Part shown: in pieces, positions 53,700-62,461 of the stretch
Position numbering within the stretch: the stretch's first letter is position 1
Layout: the number at the start of each line of letters is the position of its first letter
Origin: an uncultured Caulobacteraceae bacterium
Lineage (GTDB): Bacteria > Pseudomonadota > Alphaproteobacteria > Caulobacterales > Caulobacteraceae
Assembly: GCA_903872075.1 (NCBI GenBank)
Contig: CAIQJF010000091.1
Coordinates: 1 to 64,000 of the forward strand
DNA: 64,000 nucleotides
Direction of reading: 5' to 3'
Translations under genes and position numbers: made by a program
Notes under the pieces: generated by a model
Database searches by the model: none
Seen by the model: the letters and a program-made list of their open reading frames with translations, nothing else
Told to the model about the DNA's origin: nothing

Positions 53700-54842
53700 A
53701 TGGCTTCAGATACTCCCGACACCGGCTTGCAGCTGCGCTCCCTCGTCACGGCGGGCGGCGAGCTTGAACTCTCCCTGGTGAGTGTTCCCGTCGGCGACCC
53801 CGGCCCCGACGAGGTGGTCGTCCGCGTCGAAGCCACACCGATCAATCCGTCCGACCTCGGCCTGCTGCTCGGTGCGGCGGATGTCTCCACCGCCGTGGTC
53901 AGCCAGGGCGCAAACGGCCCGGTGGTCACCGCCAGGATTGTGCCGGCCTTCATGAAGGCCATGGCCGGCCGGGTCGATCAGTCCCTGCCCGTGGGCAACG
54001 AAGGCGGCGGCGTGGTGGTCAAGGCGGGCTCCTCCCCGGCCGCCCAGGCCCTGCTCGGCAAGACCGTCGGCGTTCTGGGCGGCGCCATGTACGCCCAGTA
54101 CCGCACCCTTCGGGCCGCCGACTGCCTCGCCCTCGGCGACGACGTCACGCCGGCCGAAGGGGCCTCCTGCTTCGTCAATCCCCTCACCTCCCTGGGGATG
54201 ATCGGCACCATGCGGCTGGAAGGCCACAAGGCGCTGGTCCACACGGCGGCGGCCTCCAATCTCGGCCAGATGCTGGTCAAGGCGTGCCTGAAGGACGGCG
54301 TACCCCTCGTGAACATCGTCCGCAGCGCCGAGCAGGAAGCCCTGTTGCGCGGCATCGGCGCGGAATATGTGTGCGACTCCTCCAAACCGAGCTTCATGGA
54401 CGACCTGACCGCCGCCCTGGTGGCCACCGGCGCGACTCTGGGCTTCGACGCCATCGGCGGCGGACGTCTGGCCGGCCAGATCCTCACCTGCATGGAGGCT
54501 GCGGCGAACCAGAGCGGCGCCGGCTACAGCCGCTACGGCTCGACGGTGCACAAGCAGGTCTACATCTATGGCGGCCTCAACACCGGCCCGACCGAGTTCA
54601 ACCGCGGCTTCGGCATGGCCTGGGGCGTGGGCGGCTGGCTGCTGACGCCGTTCCTGCAGAAGATCGGCCCTGTCGAGGGCCAGAAGCTGCGCGATCGCGT
54701 GGCGGCGGAGATCAAGACCACCTTCGCCAGCCGCTACACCTCGGTGATCTCCCTGGCCGAGGCTTTGGATCCGGCGGTGATGGCCGCCTACAACAAGAAG
54801 TCCACCGGCGAGAAGTTCCTGATCGCGCCCCACAAGGCCTGA
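53700..54842 (+). CDS. MDR-family zinc-type alcohol dehydrogenase-like oxidoreductase
   Basis: This 380-residue medium-chain dehydrogenase/reductase has a GroES-like N-terminal half (PINPSDLGLLLG, GNEGGGVVV) and a Rossmann half (ALVHTAAASNLGQMLVKAC). The zinc-binding His/Cys set is not evident, so it is likely a quinone-oxidoreductase-like enzyme using NADP(H). It faces bphO across about 230 bp. Function and substrate unknown. Its stop abuts the convergent CehA gene. Confidence 0.83.
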   Translation: MASDTPDTGLQLRSLVTAGGELELSLVSVPVGDPGPDEVVVRVEATPINPSDLGLLLGAADVSTAVVSQGANGPVVTARIVPAFMKAMAGRVDQSLPVGNEGGGVVVKAGSSPAAQALLGKTVGVLGGAMYAQYRTLRAADCLALGDDVTPAEGASCFVNPLTSLGMIGTMRLEGHKALVHTAAASNLGQMLVKACLKDGVPLVNIVRSAEQEALLRGIGAEYVCDSSKPSFMDDLTAALVATGATLGFDAIGGGRLAGQILTCMEAAANQSGAGYSRYGSTVHKQVYIYGGLNTGPTEFNRGFGMAWGVGGWLLTPFLQKIGPVEGQKLRDRVAAEIKTTFASRYTSVISLAEALDPAVMAAYNKKSTGEKFLIAPHKA

Positions 54843-56312
54843 TCAGGGCGCCGCGGCCGCCAGATAGATCGGATTGCCGATCAGCCAGGCCCGGCGGCCA
54901 TCGGGCGAGCGCACCTCAGCCCTCACCCAGTGACGCCGGCCGTCGCGGGCGAGCGAGACCGTGCAGGTTTCATCGTCCGCGGCGATCGGCGCCTCGGCGA
55001 GGTCCGGTAAAGTCCGGCCATCCTCGATGACCCGCCATCGCCCGCCCCGCGCGCCCACAGCATGCAGGGCAAGCCGCACGTCGCCTCTCCCCGCCGGCAG
55101 GGTGTCGCCCATGCGCGCCGCGCCTGCGGACATCTCCATCCGGCGCGTCCGCGTTCCGTCGACATCGATGAACACGTGACCGGCGGCGATTCCGGCCAGG
55201 ATCGCCTGCTGGCCGAGATTGCCGGCCCAGACGACGGTTGTCGGCCGCCCGACGGCGGCGAAGGCGTCCGGCGCCGAGTCCGGCCGGTGATTGTCGCTGC
55301 CGCCGACGGCGGTGAGATGATCCCCGGCGTTGAGCCGCGCCTCCCAGAACGGCAGTCCTGACAAAGGGCCGTCGCTGACACCGCCGTTGACCACCTCGAC
55401 AGCCGCCACCTGGTCGAACGGCGTGTCGGGCGCGCTCCAGCCACATCCCATGCAGGCCTCGCCGGAGGGCAGGCCCGGGTGATTGATCACCACCAGGCCT
55501 CCAGCCCGCGTGACGCCGTCAAGCAGGGCGCGGGGGGTCGGAACCGATCGGCTCCCAAGGCGGAAATCCACCCAGCCGTCGGCGCCGATCACGCCGAGAT
55601 GTCCCCTGAACGTCGTGATCTCCTCGCCGCGGATCAGCAGCAGGCGGTCGAAATAGGGCTGCAGCTCGCGAAGGTCCTGCCCCTGCGAGACGGTGTTGTG
55701 GTCGCTGACCACGATGAAATCGAGCCACCGCGCCGCGGCGGCCTCGACGGTTTTGAAAACCGGACAAGGGACGACGGCGCCGCTCTGGGCGCCGCATGAC
55801 CCGTCGCTGTGAGCCGTATGCAGATGCAGATCGCCTCGATACCAGCCGGGCTCCGGGCGCATCGGCGCTTCAGGCCTCGAAGGGGCTCCGTGACGCTCAA
55901 GGGTGACACGCGCCTCAAAGGCGGCCTTCGCGCCGGGCCGGATGTTCGGAACACCCAGAACAAGTCGCCAGCGTCCGGGGACGATCGGGCCAGCCAGGTA
56001 GGAGGGCGTGGCGTCCCACGGCGACAGGGTGAAACCCGTCTTATTGCCACCGCTCCAGCCGCGAAAGCCGTTGGGGTCGAAGATCCCCAGGTCGACCACC
56101 GTATGCTGGTCCCAGCCCGTATAGGCGAAGTCGACGGTCAGCCGGTCCACGCCGACGGGCACAGCGAAGGGAACCTCGCGATAGGTCTGATGGTCGGCGC
56201 GAGTCAGGACACCACGCAGCAGAAGCTGATCCCGGGGAGCGGCCGCCAAGGCGGCGCCCGCGACGGCCAGGGCCGCCAGGAGCCCGGACCAGCCGCGGAC
56301 AAAGCGCCTCAC
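54843..56312 (-). CDS. CehA/McbA-family PHP metallohydrolase (secreted)
   Basis: This 489-residue protein has a signal peptide (1-24), an N-terminal beta-rich region to about 150, and a PHP phosphoesterase-type domain. Metal sites are YRGDLHLHTAHSDGS, VVSDHNTVSQG, RGEEITTF, VINHPG and GGSDNHRP. Members include the carbaryl hydrolase CehA and McbA, but most act on unknown esters or phosphoesters. It overlaps the downstream acyl-CoA dehydrogenase start region by 4 bp, so the two are coupled. Confidence 0.85.
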   Translation of the reverse strand: MRRFVRGWSGLLAALAVAGAALAAAPRDQLLLRGVLTRADHQTYREVPFAVPVGVDRLTVDFAYTGWDQHTVVDLGIFDPNGFRGWSGGNKTGFTLSPWDATPSYLAGPIVPGRWRLVLGVPNIRPGAKAAFEARVTLERHGAPSRPEAPMRPEPGWYRGDLHLHTAHSDGSCGAQSGAVVPCPVFKTVEAAAARWLDFIVVSDHNTVSQGQDLRELQPYFDRLLLIRGEEITTFRGHLGVIGADGWVDFRLGSRSVPTPRALLDGVTRAGGLVVINHPGLPSGEACMGCGWSAPDTPFDQVAAVEVVNGGVSDGPLSGLPFWEARLNAGDHLTAVGGSDNHRPDSAPDAFAAVGRPTTVVWAGNLGQQAILAGIAAGHVFIDVDGTRTRRMEMSAGAARMGDTLPAGRGDVRLALHAVGARGGRWRVIEDGRTLPDLAEAPIAADDETCTVSLARDGRRHWVRAEVRSPDGRRAWLIGNPIYLAAAAP

Positions 56313-57511
56313 AGGCCCAGGACGAGCCGGGCCATGATGTCGCGCTGGATCTGGTTGGAGCCGCCGTAGATCGAGGCGGCCCGGTTGTTCAGATACCGGG
56401 GCATGGCCACAAGGCTGTAGGTCGGCCCCACCGGTTCGGCGTTGTGCCCAGGGCGGCGCGCGATGGGCTGATCCACCCCCGCGAAATGGGCGGCCGCCTC
56501 AATGGCCAGTTCGTCGATGGCCTGCATGGCCTCGGTGCCTGCGGTCTTGAGCATGGACGAGGCGGGGCCGGGATTGCGGCCGCCGGACATTTCCGCCAGC
56601 ACGCGGTGCTCAGTGATCTCGATCCCCTCGATCAGAATCTCGACGCTGGCCAGCCGGCTGCGGAAACCCGGATCGTGCAGCAGGGCGCGGCCGTCGTCGC
56701 CGGCCTCCACCGAGGCCATGCCCCGGACCCGGCCGAGCGCGACCTTGAGGCCGGGCGCCGAACCACCGCCGCGCTCGAACTCAAGCAGGTATTTCGCCAC
56801 CGTCCAACCCTTGTTCTCCTCGCCGAGCCGGCCCGACTTGGGCACGCGCACATCGTCGAAGAACACCTGATTGACCTCATGCTCGCCGGCCAGGGTGATG
56901 ATCGGCTTCACGGTGATCCCGGGCGTGGTCATCTCGAGCAGCAGGAAGGTGATGCCCTGCTGCGGCTTGCCCTCGAAGTTCGTGCGCACGAGGCAGAACA
57001 TCCGGTTGGCGTAGTGGGCGTGGGTGGTCCAGATCTTCGAGCCGTTCAGCACATAGTGGTCGCCGTCGCTGTCGGCGCGCAGCTGCAGCGAGGCGAGGTC
57101 CGACCCTGCCCCCGGCTCGGAATAGCCCTGGCACCAGTAGTCTTCACCGGCGAGGATGCGCGGCAGGTAGAAGGCTTTCTGCTCGGGCGTGCCGTAGCCC
57201 ATGATGCAGGGGCCCACCATGCGCAGGCCCATGGGCGAGAGCGACGGCGCGCCGGCGCGGGCGCATTCGGCGGCGAAGATCGCCCGCTGCATCTCGGTCC
57301 AGCCGGTCCCGCCGTACGCCACCGGCCAGCTGGGCGCGACCCAGCCCTTGGCGTGCAGTTTCGCCTGCCACGGCCGGCTGAACTCGGGCTCGGAAAAGAC
57401 GCTGGTGCTCAAGCGGCCCGCCGCCCGCAGCTCGGGGGTCAGGGCCTCGTCGAGAAAGGCGCGCACCTCATGCTGGAAGGCGTGTTCCTCGGGAGAGAGG
57501 GAAAGGTCCAT
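56309..57511 (-). CDS. Acyl-CoA dehydrogenase
   Basis: This 400-residue FAD enzyme begins DLSLSPEEHAFQHEVRAFL and contains CQGYSEPGAGSDLASLQ, LNGSKIWTTHAHYA and IYGGSNQIQRDIMARLVLGL at the end, the usual core of these dehydrogenases. It oxidises an acyl-CoA to the 2-enoyl-CoA. It lies downstream of a thiolase and an SDR on the same strand, across a repeat-filled gap, suggesting a beta-oxidation or steroid/isoprenoid side-chain role. Confidence 0.9.
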   Translation of the reverse strand: MDLSLSPEEHAFQHEVRAFLDEALTPELRAAGRLSTSVFSEPEFSRPWQAKLHAKGWVAPSWPVAYGGTGWTEMQRAIFAAECARAGAPSLSPMGLRMVGPCIMGYGTPEQKAFYLPRILAGEDYWCQGYSEPGAGSDLASLQLRADSDGDHYVLNGSKIWTTHAHYANRMFCLVRTNFEGKPQQGITFLLLEMTTPGITVKPIITLAGEHEVNQVFFDDVRVPKSGRLGEENKGWTVAKYLLEFERGGGSAPGLKVALGRVRGMASVEAGDDGRALLHDPGFRSRLASVEILIEGIEITEHRVLAEMSGGRNPGPASSMLKTAGTEAMQAIDELAIEAAAHFAGVDQPIARRPGHNAEPVGPTYSLVAMPRYLNNRAASIYGGSNQIQRDIMARLVLGL

Positions 57512-57555
57512 GGCGGGGTCCCTAAGGTCAGCAAAACAGATCGGGGCGACGCCCC

Positions 57556-57657
57556 CTCCACCCCTTCGGGGTCCCCCTCCCCCGCTTCGCAGGGGAGGAG
57601 AAATATGTCTCTCCTCCCCCGGGCAACGGGGGAGGTGGCGCGTAGCGCCGGAGGGGA
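57556..57657. repeat. Cluster of four intergenic palindromes
   Basis: Four consecutive hairpins fill the gap: 57560-57572 (ACCCC/GGGGT), 57577-57597 (CTCCCC/GGGGAG), 57613-57635 (CCTCCCCC/GGGGGAGG) and 57637-57649 (GGCGC/GCGCC). This composition is typical of repetitive extragenic palindromes in high-GC alphaproteobacteria. It could affect mRNA stability or termination between the thiolase and acyl-CoA dehydrogenase genes. Confidence 0.7.
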
Positions 57658-57676
57658 CGTTACCGCCCCCCTCGGA

Positions 57677-58915
57677 TCAGATCCGCTCGATGATGATCGC
57701 CGGGGCCATGCCGCCACCGGCGCACATGGTGACCAGGCCGCGCTTCAGGCCGCGGCGCTCGAGTTCGTCGAGCACCGTGCCGATGAGCATCGAGCCGGTG
57801 GCGCCAATGGGGTGGCCGAGCGCCATGGCGCCGCCGTTGACGTTCACCTTCTCGCGGTCGAGCTTCATGTCGCGGATGAACTTTTCGGCGACCACGGCGA
57901 AGGCCTCGTTCACTTCCCACAGGTCGATGTCGTCCGGGGTCAGGCCGGCCTTGGCCAGGACGCGCCGGGCGGCGGGCACGGGGGCGTTGAGCATCAGGGT
58001 TGGGCAGTCGCCCTGATTGGCGATGGCCACCACGCGGGCGCGGGGTTTCAGGCCGTGGGCCTTGGCGTAGTCGGGCGAGGCCAGCAGCAGGGCGCCGGAG
58101 CCATCGACCACACCCGAGGAATTGCCGGCGTGGTGGATGTGCTTGATCTTGAGGTCCGGATACTTCTGCAGGATCAGGCTCTTGAAGGTCAGACCCTGAT
58201 CGTTGAGCGCGATGTCGGCCAGGGCCTCAAAGGAGGGCTTCAGGCCGGCGAGGCCGTCGGCGGTGGTCTGCGGCCGGGGGAATTCCTCATGGTCGAGGGC
58301 GACGGAGCCGTCCTCATTGTGCACGGCCACGAGGCTCTTGTTGAAGCGGCCCTCGGCGATGGCGATGGCGGCGCGGCGCTGGCTCTCAAGGGCCAGAGCG
58401 TCCACCGCTTCCCGGGTAATACCTTCCATGGTGGCGATGGCGTCGGCGCAGATGCCCTGGTTGGTCTGGGGATGGGTGGCGCGCAGGTGCAGGTTGCCGG
58501 TGTCGAACAGCGGCGGGCCGTCGTCGGCGCTGCGGCGGTTGGGCATCGACATCATCTCGCAGCCGCCGGCCACCACCAGGTCGGCCATGCCGGACATGAT
58601 CGTCGCCGAGGCCAGGTTCACCGCGGTGATGCCCGAGCCGCAGAAGCGGTCGAGGGTGACCCCGCTGCTGCGCACATCATAGCCGGCGTCCAGGGCCGAC
58701 ATCCGGCCGAGGTCGCAGCTCTGCGGGCCGCGCTGCGAGCTGGTGCCCCAGATCACGTCGTCCACTTCGGCGGTGTTGATGTTGTTGCGCTCGGCCAGGG
58801 CCCGCAGGACCGTGGAGCCCAGGCGCTGGGGGTGAATCTGGGAGAGCGCTCCCTTGGGGTATTTGCCGATGCCGCGCGGGGTGCGGACGGCGTCGATGAT
58901 CCAGGCGTCGGTCAT
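57677..58915 (-). CDS. Thiolase (acetyl-CoA C-acetyltransferase type)
   Basis: The ATG at 58915 has AAGGAAA about eight bases upstream and gives 412 residues. The catalytic residues are C92 (DRFCGSGITAVN), a His in NGGAMALGHPIGATG and the C-terminal Cys in TMCAGGGMAPA. It cleaves 3-oxoacyl-CoA or condenses acetyl-CoA. The neighbours (3-hydroxyacyl-CoA-type SDR upstream, acyl-CoA dehydrogenase downstream) fit beta-oxidation. Confidence 0.92.
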   Translation of the reverse strand: MTDAWIIDAVRTPRGIGKYPKGALSQIHPQRLGSTVLRALAERNNINTAEVDDVIWGTSSQRGPQSCDLGRMSALDAGYDVRSSGVTLDRFCGSGITAVNLASATIMSGMADLVVAGGCEMMSMPNRRSADDGPPLFDTGNLHLRATHPQTNQGICADAIATMEGITREAVDALALESQRRAAIAIAEGRFNKSLVAVHNEDGSVALDHEEFPRPQTTADGLAGLKPSFEALADIALNDQGLTFKSLILQKYPDLKIKHIHHAGNSSGVVDGSGALLLASPDYAKAHGLKPRARVVAIANQGDCPTLMLNAPVPAARRVLAKAGLTPDDIDLWEVNEAFAVVAEKFIRDMKLDREKVNVNGGAMALGHPIGATGSMLIGTVLDELERRGLKRGLVTMCAGGGMAPAIIIERI

Positions 58916-58969
58916 GTGCGGGGTTTCCTTCAAAGGTGTTCTTGGAGATCTGGCTCGGAAAGACTGGGA

Positions 58970-59752
58970 CTAACGGGGCGCCATCCGGATGGCGCCGTCA
59001 AGACGAACGTCCTCGCCGTTGAAGTAACGGTTGGTGAGCATGGTGTGGACGAGGTGGGCGTATTCTTCCGGCTGGCCCAGGCGCTTGGGGAACGGCACGG
59101 TCGCAGCCAGGGCCGCCTTCACCGCTTCGGGCGCGCGCTGCAGAAGAGGCGTGTCGAAAATGCCCGGCAGAATGGTGTTCACCCGGATCGCCTCGCTGGA
59201 GAGATCGCGGGCGACGGTGAGGGTCATGCCGACGATGCCGGCCTTGGAGGCGGTGTAAGCCGCCTGGCCGATCTGGCCGTCCTCGGCCGCCACCGAGGCG
59301 GTGTTGACGATGGCGCCGCGATCGCCGTCCTCCAGCACCGGCAGGGTGAGCATGCCGGCGGCGCTCTTGGTGATGCAGCGGAAGGTGCCGATCAGGTTGA
59401 TCTGGACGATCCGCTCGAAGTTCTCCAGCGGGTATTCCTTGATCTCGCCGGTGGTGCGGTCGCGCGAGACCGTCTTCACCGAGCCGCCGACCCCGGCGCA
59501 GTTCACCAGGATGCGCTCCTGGCCGATGGCCGCGCGGGACTTGGCGAAGGCGGCGTCCACTTCCGGGCTGGAGGTGACATTGACCTTGCAGAACACCCCG
59601 CCAATCTCGGCGGCGCGGGCTTCGCCCAGTTCTTCATTAAGATCCAACAGCGCCACCTTCACGCCGTGGGCGGCCAGCAGCTGCGCGGTCGCCCAACCGA
59701 GGCCAGAGGCGCCGCCGGTGATCACCGCGGAGACGGAGGAGTCGAGTTTCAT
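58970..59752 (-). CDS. 3-hydroxyacyl-CoA dehydrogenase type-2-like SDR
   Basis: This 260-residue SDR has the cofactor motif ITGGASGLGWATAQ, an Asp after strand 2 (LLDLNEE) for NAD, NCAGVGG, the Ser in NTASVAAEDGQIGQ and YTASK. The insert TVSRDRTTGEIKEYPLENF is characteristic of HSD17B10-type 3-hydroxyacyl-CoA dehydrogenases. It is 54 bp upstream of the thiolase on the same strand. Together they give the last two beta-oxidation reactions. Confidence 0.9.
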   Translation of the reverse strand: MKLDSSVSAVITGGASGLGWATAQLLAAHGVKVALLDLNEELGEARAAEIGGVFCKVNVTSSPEVDAAFAKSRAAIGQERILVNCAGVGGSVKTVSRDRTTGEIKEYPLENFERIVQINLIGTFRCITKSAAGMLTLPVLEDGDRGAIVNTASVAAEDGQIGQAAYTASKAGIVGMTLTVARDLSSEAIRVNTILPGIFDTPLLQRAPEAVKAALAATVPFPKRLGQPEEYAHLVHTMLTNRYFNGEDVRLDGAIRMAPR

Positions 59753-59838
59753 GGTCGTTTGTCCCTTTCGCCGCCGGGGCCAGATGAGATGCCCGCGGCG
59801 TTTCGGTGGGCATGTTCCTCACCTTCCCGCACCGTAAG

Positions 59839-60471
59839 TCAAACGCCGCCGAGGGTCGCCTGAATCTGTCCCAGCAACAGGCCGATCGCGATCTCCCGCG
59901 CCCGGCCCACGGGCTTGTCCAGCAGGGCCTCCATGGTCGGCGCGAACAGCCCCACGCCCAGGGCCGTAACGATGCACGCCAACATGAAGTTCTCCAGCGT
60001 TTCGGCCGAGGCGCCGGGGATCTGGCGCACGCGCGCCTCCACAACCTCGCGGACCGCCTCGCGAACCAGGGTGAGCCGCCGGGCCTGACCGGTCAGTTCC
60101 AGCCACGCCGCGAGCCGCGCCGCGCCCCGGGCCTCGAAGGCGTCGAACATGGCCACCACCGACGCCCGCGCCCCGCCCAGTGACCCCGCCTCCAGGGCGT
60201 TGACCGCCAGGACGCGCTCCACCAGCTGGCGGATCAGCCGCTCCATCAGCGCCGTCTGCACCCCGTCGATCGAGCCAAAATAATGTAGCACCGAGGCGTT
60301 GGAGACGCCCGCCGCACGGGCCACCTCGGCCAGCTTCAGCGACTGCGGGCCGCTGTCCACCAGCATGGTCTCCGCCGCCGCCAGGATGTTTTCGCGCGCG
60401 GCCTCGGGCTGCCGCCGGCGCCGCGGTTCCGGCCCGTTTTCACTATTGACAACTTTATCAACAATCGCCAT
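59839..60471 (-). CDS. TetR-family regulator
   Basis: This 210-residue repressor has a helix-turn-helix at about 25-65 (ILAAAETMLV, LAEVARAAGVSNASVLHYFGS) and a variable helical ligand domain. It is divergent from a DUF10118-type metal hydrolase with 30 bp between starts, and upstream of the SDR/thiolase genes. It probably controls one or both sides; an acyl-CoA or related lipid is the likely ligand. Confidence 0.87.
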   Translation of the reverse strand: MAIVDKVVNSENGPEPRRRRQPEAARENILAAAETMLVDSGPQSLKLAEVARAAGVSNASVLHYFGSIDGVQTALMERLIRQLVERVLAVNALEAGSLGGARASVVAMFDAFEARGAARLAAWLELTGQARRLTLVREAVREVVEARVRQIPGASAETLENFMLACIVTALGVGLFAPTMEALLDKPVGRAREIAIGLLLGQIQATLGGV

Positions 60472-60501
60472 CTAGGTCACATCACTCCGGAGGGCTCCCC
60501 C

Positions 60502-61347
60502 ATGACGACCGCCACCCTACACCCCGTGACCGTCACGCCGCGCGATCTGCATTTCGCCAATGACGGCGGGAAGTCAAACGCCTGGCTGGGCGGCGACCGC
60601 ATCGGCACGGCGGTGTTCAACGCCCTCTCCCTCACCTTCCCGGACGGCGAGCGGCTGTTCATGGACGCCGTGCGCCACTACCGCCCGCAACTGTCGGGTC
60701 GCCTCCTCGAAGAGGCCCGCGCCTTCATCGCCCAGGAGGCCATCCATTCCCGCGAGCACCACGCCCTCAACGGCCTGCTCGACCGAGACCACTACCCCGT
60801 GGCGGCGATCGAGGCGGAAATCCGCAGCCGCACCAATATGATGCGCGACCGCGGCCCCATGGCCATGCTCAATGTCACCATCGCCCTGGAGCATTTCACG
60901 GCCATGATGGCCGACTGGTTCCTCACCGATCAGAGCCTGCTGAAGAACGCGCCGGAAGACATGGCCCGCCTGTGGCAGTGGCACGCCATGGAGGAGTGCG
61001 AGCACAAGGCCGTGGCCTTCGACGTCTTCCTGGAGGTCACCAAGGACTGGACGCCGAAACAACGGCAACAGGCCCGCGCCCGCACCATGCGCATCGTCAC
61101 CTACTTCTTCACCCGCAACGTCACCACCTTCGCGTCCAAGCTGCTCGCCGCCGACGGCATGAACCCGCTCATCGCCCGCGCCCGGGTGCTGTGGTTCCTG
61201 TTCGGCGCGCCCGGCCTCTTCCGCAAGAGCTGGAAGGACTACGCCGACTGGTTCAAGGCCGACTTCCACCCCTGGAACCATGACAACCGCGCCCTGCTGG
61301 ACACCTGGCGCCAACGGTTCCCGGTGGAGGTCGCGGCGGCGGCCTAA
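60502..61347 (+). CDS. Metal-dependent hydrolase of the PF10118 family
   Basis: This 281-residue soluble helical protein has Glu/His-rich motifs RAFIAQEAIHSREHHALN, NVTIALEHFTAMMADW and HAMEECEHKAVAFDV that could bind a di-iron or di-zinc site, similar to ferritin-like enzymes. The family (predicted metal-dependent hydrolase) has no settled reaction. Its start has GGAGG upstream at 60489. It is the first gene after the TetR. Confidence 0.83.
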   Translation: MTTATLHPVTVTPRDLHFANDGGKSNAWLGGDRIGTAVFNALSLTFPDGERLFMDAVRHYRPQLSGRLLEEARAFIAQEAIHSREHHALNGLLDRDHYPVAAIEAEIRSRTNMMRDRGPMAMLNVTIALEHFTAMMADWFLTDQSLLKNAPEDMARLWQWHAMEECEHKAVAFDVFLEVTKDWTPKQRQQARARTMRIVTYFFTRNVTTFASKLLAADGMNPLIARARVLWFLFGAPGLFRKSWKDYADWFKADFHPWNHDNRALLDTWRQRFPVEVAAAA

Positions 61348-61427
61348 TCCCGCCTTACGCTGGGACGGCATTGCCGTAGGCGGTCGGGACGACGTAGCGT
61401 GCGCCTCCAAACCCTGAGGAGCCGCCC

Positions 61428-61961
61428 ATGTCCCGTATGCCGCTGATTGAGCCCGAGGCGCTGCCGCCCTATCTGAAGACCATCCATAACGCGACGCCGG
61501 CCGACAACGATCTGGGCCGCAATTTCGCGCGGGTGTTCGGGCCTCATCCCGATCTGGTGAAGGCCTATCAGACCTTCTACCACCCCTGGCACACTGGCGG
61601 CGAAGGCCTGCTGGAGCCGCGGCTGAAGGAATTGATCCGCCTACGGATCGCCACTCTGAACGGCTGCGTGCTGTGCAAGAGCGTGCGCATGGCCCCCACC
61701 GTGGTCAGCGAGGAGGAAGCCGCATCGGGCGTCGACCATGCCGACTCGGCCGGCTTCACCGCCCGCGAACGGGCCGCTATCCATTTCGCCGAGAAAATGG
61801 CGGTGGATCACCACAACATCGACGACGCCGACGTTGCCAACATGCGCCGGCTGTTCAGCGACGCGGAGTTCCTGGAACTGTCGATGATGGCAGGTCAGTA
61901 CATCGGCTTTGGCCGCGTGCTGGCCATGCTGCAACTGGAAGTGGCGAGCTGCCCGATCTGA
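61428..61961 (+). CDS. Carboxymuconolactone decarboxylase/AhpD-like protein
   Basis: This 177-residue protein has an AhpD-like helical domain with CVLCKSVRM (a C-x2-C pair but without the downstream His of peroxidase forms). It continues FTARERAAIHFAEKMAVDHHNI and ELSMMAGQYIGFGRVLAML. Such proteins act in antioxidant defence or lactone chemistry. Its missing His suggests a non-peroxidase role. It stands alone between the metal hydrolase and two membrane genes. Confidence 0.8.
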   Translation: MSRMPLIEPEALPPYLKTIHNATPADNDLGRNFARVFGPHPDLVKAYQTFYHPWHTGGEGLLEPRLKELIRLRIATLNGCVLCKSVRMAPTVVSEEEAASGVDHADSAGFTARERAAIHFAEKMAVDHHNIDDADVANMRRLFSDAEFLELSMMAGQYIGFGRVLAMLQLEVASCPI

Positions 61962-62059
61962 CCATCGGCCGCGTGACTCGCCCCCCGGACGCAGGGTAAA
62001 CTGATCGCCTTCAGCCGCCACGACCGTCACGGAGATCAACCCTGTCCATCGGCCTCCCT

Positions 62060-62461
62060 GTGGCGTGCCTGGTTGTCGGCCTCGTCCTCGGCATGGTGGT
62101 CGAGGGGGCCGCCCGCCTTCTCAACCTGTGGCGCTATCGATCGCCTCTGTTCGCCGTGGTCAACATCCTGGTGATGTTCGGTCTGATCGAGGGCTATGGC
62201 GTCGGCTGGGTGATCGGCGGGCGCCACGCCATGGGCGGGATCTTCCCCGTGCTGTTCATGGTCGGGGCGGTGATCGGCATTCTGGTCGAAGGCCTCAATG
62301 AGTTCTGGCTGCACGCCTGGTCCTGGGCGGATCGGCCGCTTCTGGGCATTGTGCGGTCCATCGACAAAGCCGCCTTTGTGGGGTTCACTTGGGGCTTCGC
62401 GCCCCTGGCCGTCGTGCTGCTGGCGCGGCTGATCATGACCCCTCCGGCGGCGCCCCTATGA
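62060..62461 (+). CDS. Small membrane protein (four helices)
   Basis: This 133-residue hydrophobic protein has segments at about 4-24, 28-48, 60-80 and 108-128. A GTG at 62060 is used here. A CTG at 62042 in the same frame lies seven bases after GGAG (62031-62034) and may be the real start, adding six residues. Its stop overlaps the next gene by 4 bp (ATGA), so the two membrane proteins are probably made together. No function recognised. Confidence 0.65.
   Translation: MACLVVGLVLGMVVEGAARLLNLWRYRSPLFAVVNILVMFGLIEGYGVGWVIGGRHAMGGIFPVLFMVGAVIGILVEGLNEFWLHAWSWADRPLLGIVRSIDKAAFVGFTWGFAPLAVVLLARLIMTPPAAPL

Noticed and set aside
56444..59863. A frame of more than 1100 codons on the plus strand opposite acyl-CoA dehydrogenase, thiolase and SDR genes
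   Set aside because: It spans three recognisable minus-strand genes and an intergenic palindrome cluster, has no domain and low complexity. It is an artefact of base composition.
60441..60461. An imperfect TTGACAAC...TATCAA palindrome near the TetR start
   Set aside because: It lies inside the first codons of the TetR gene and pairs at only six of eight positions. I do not count it as an operator.
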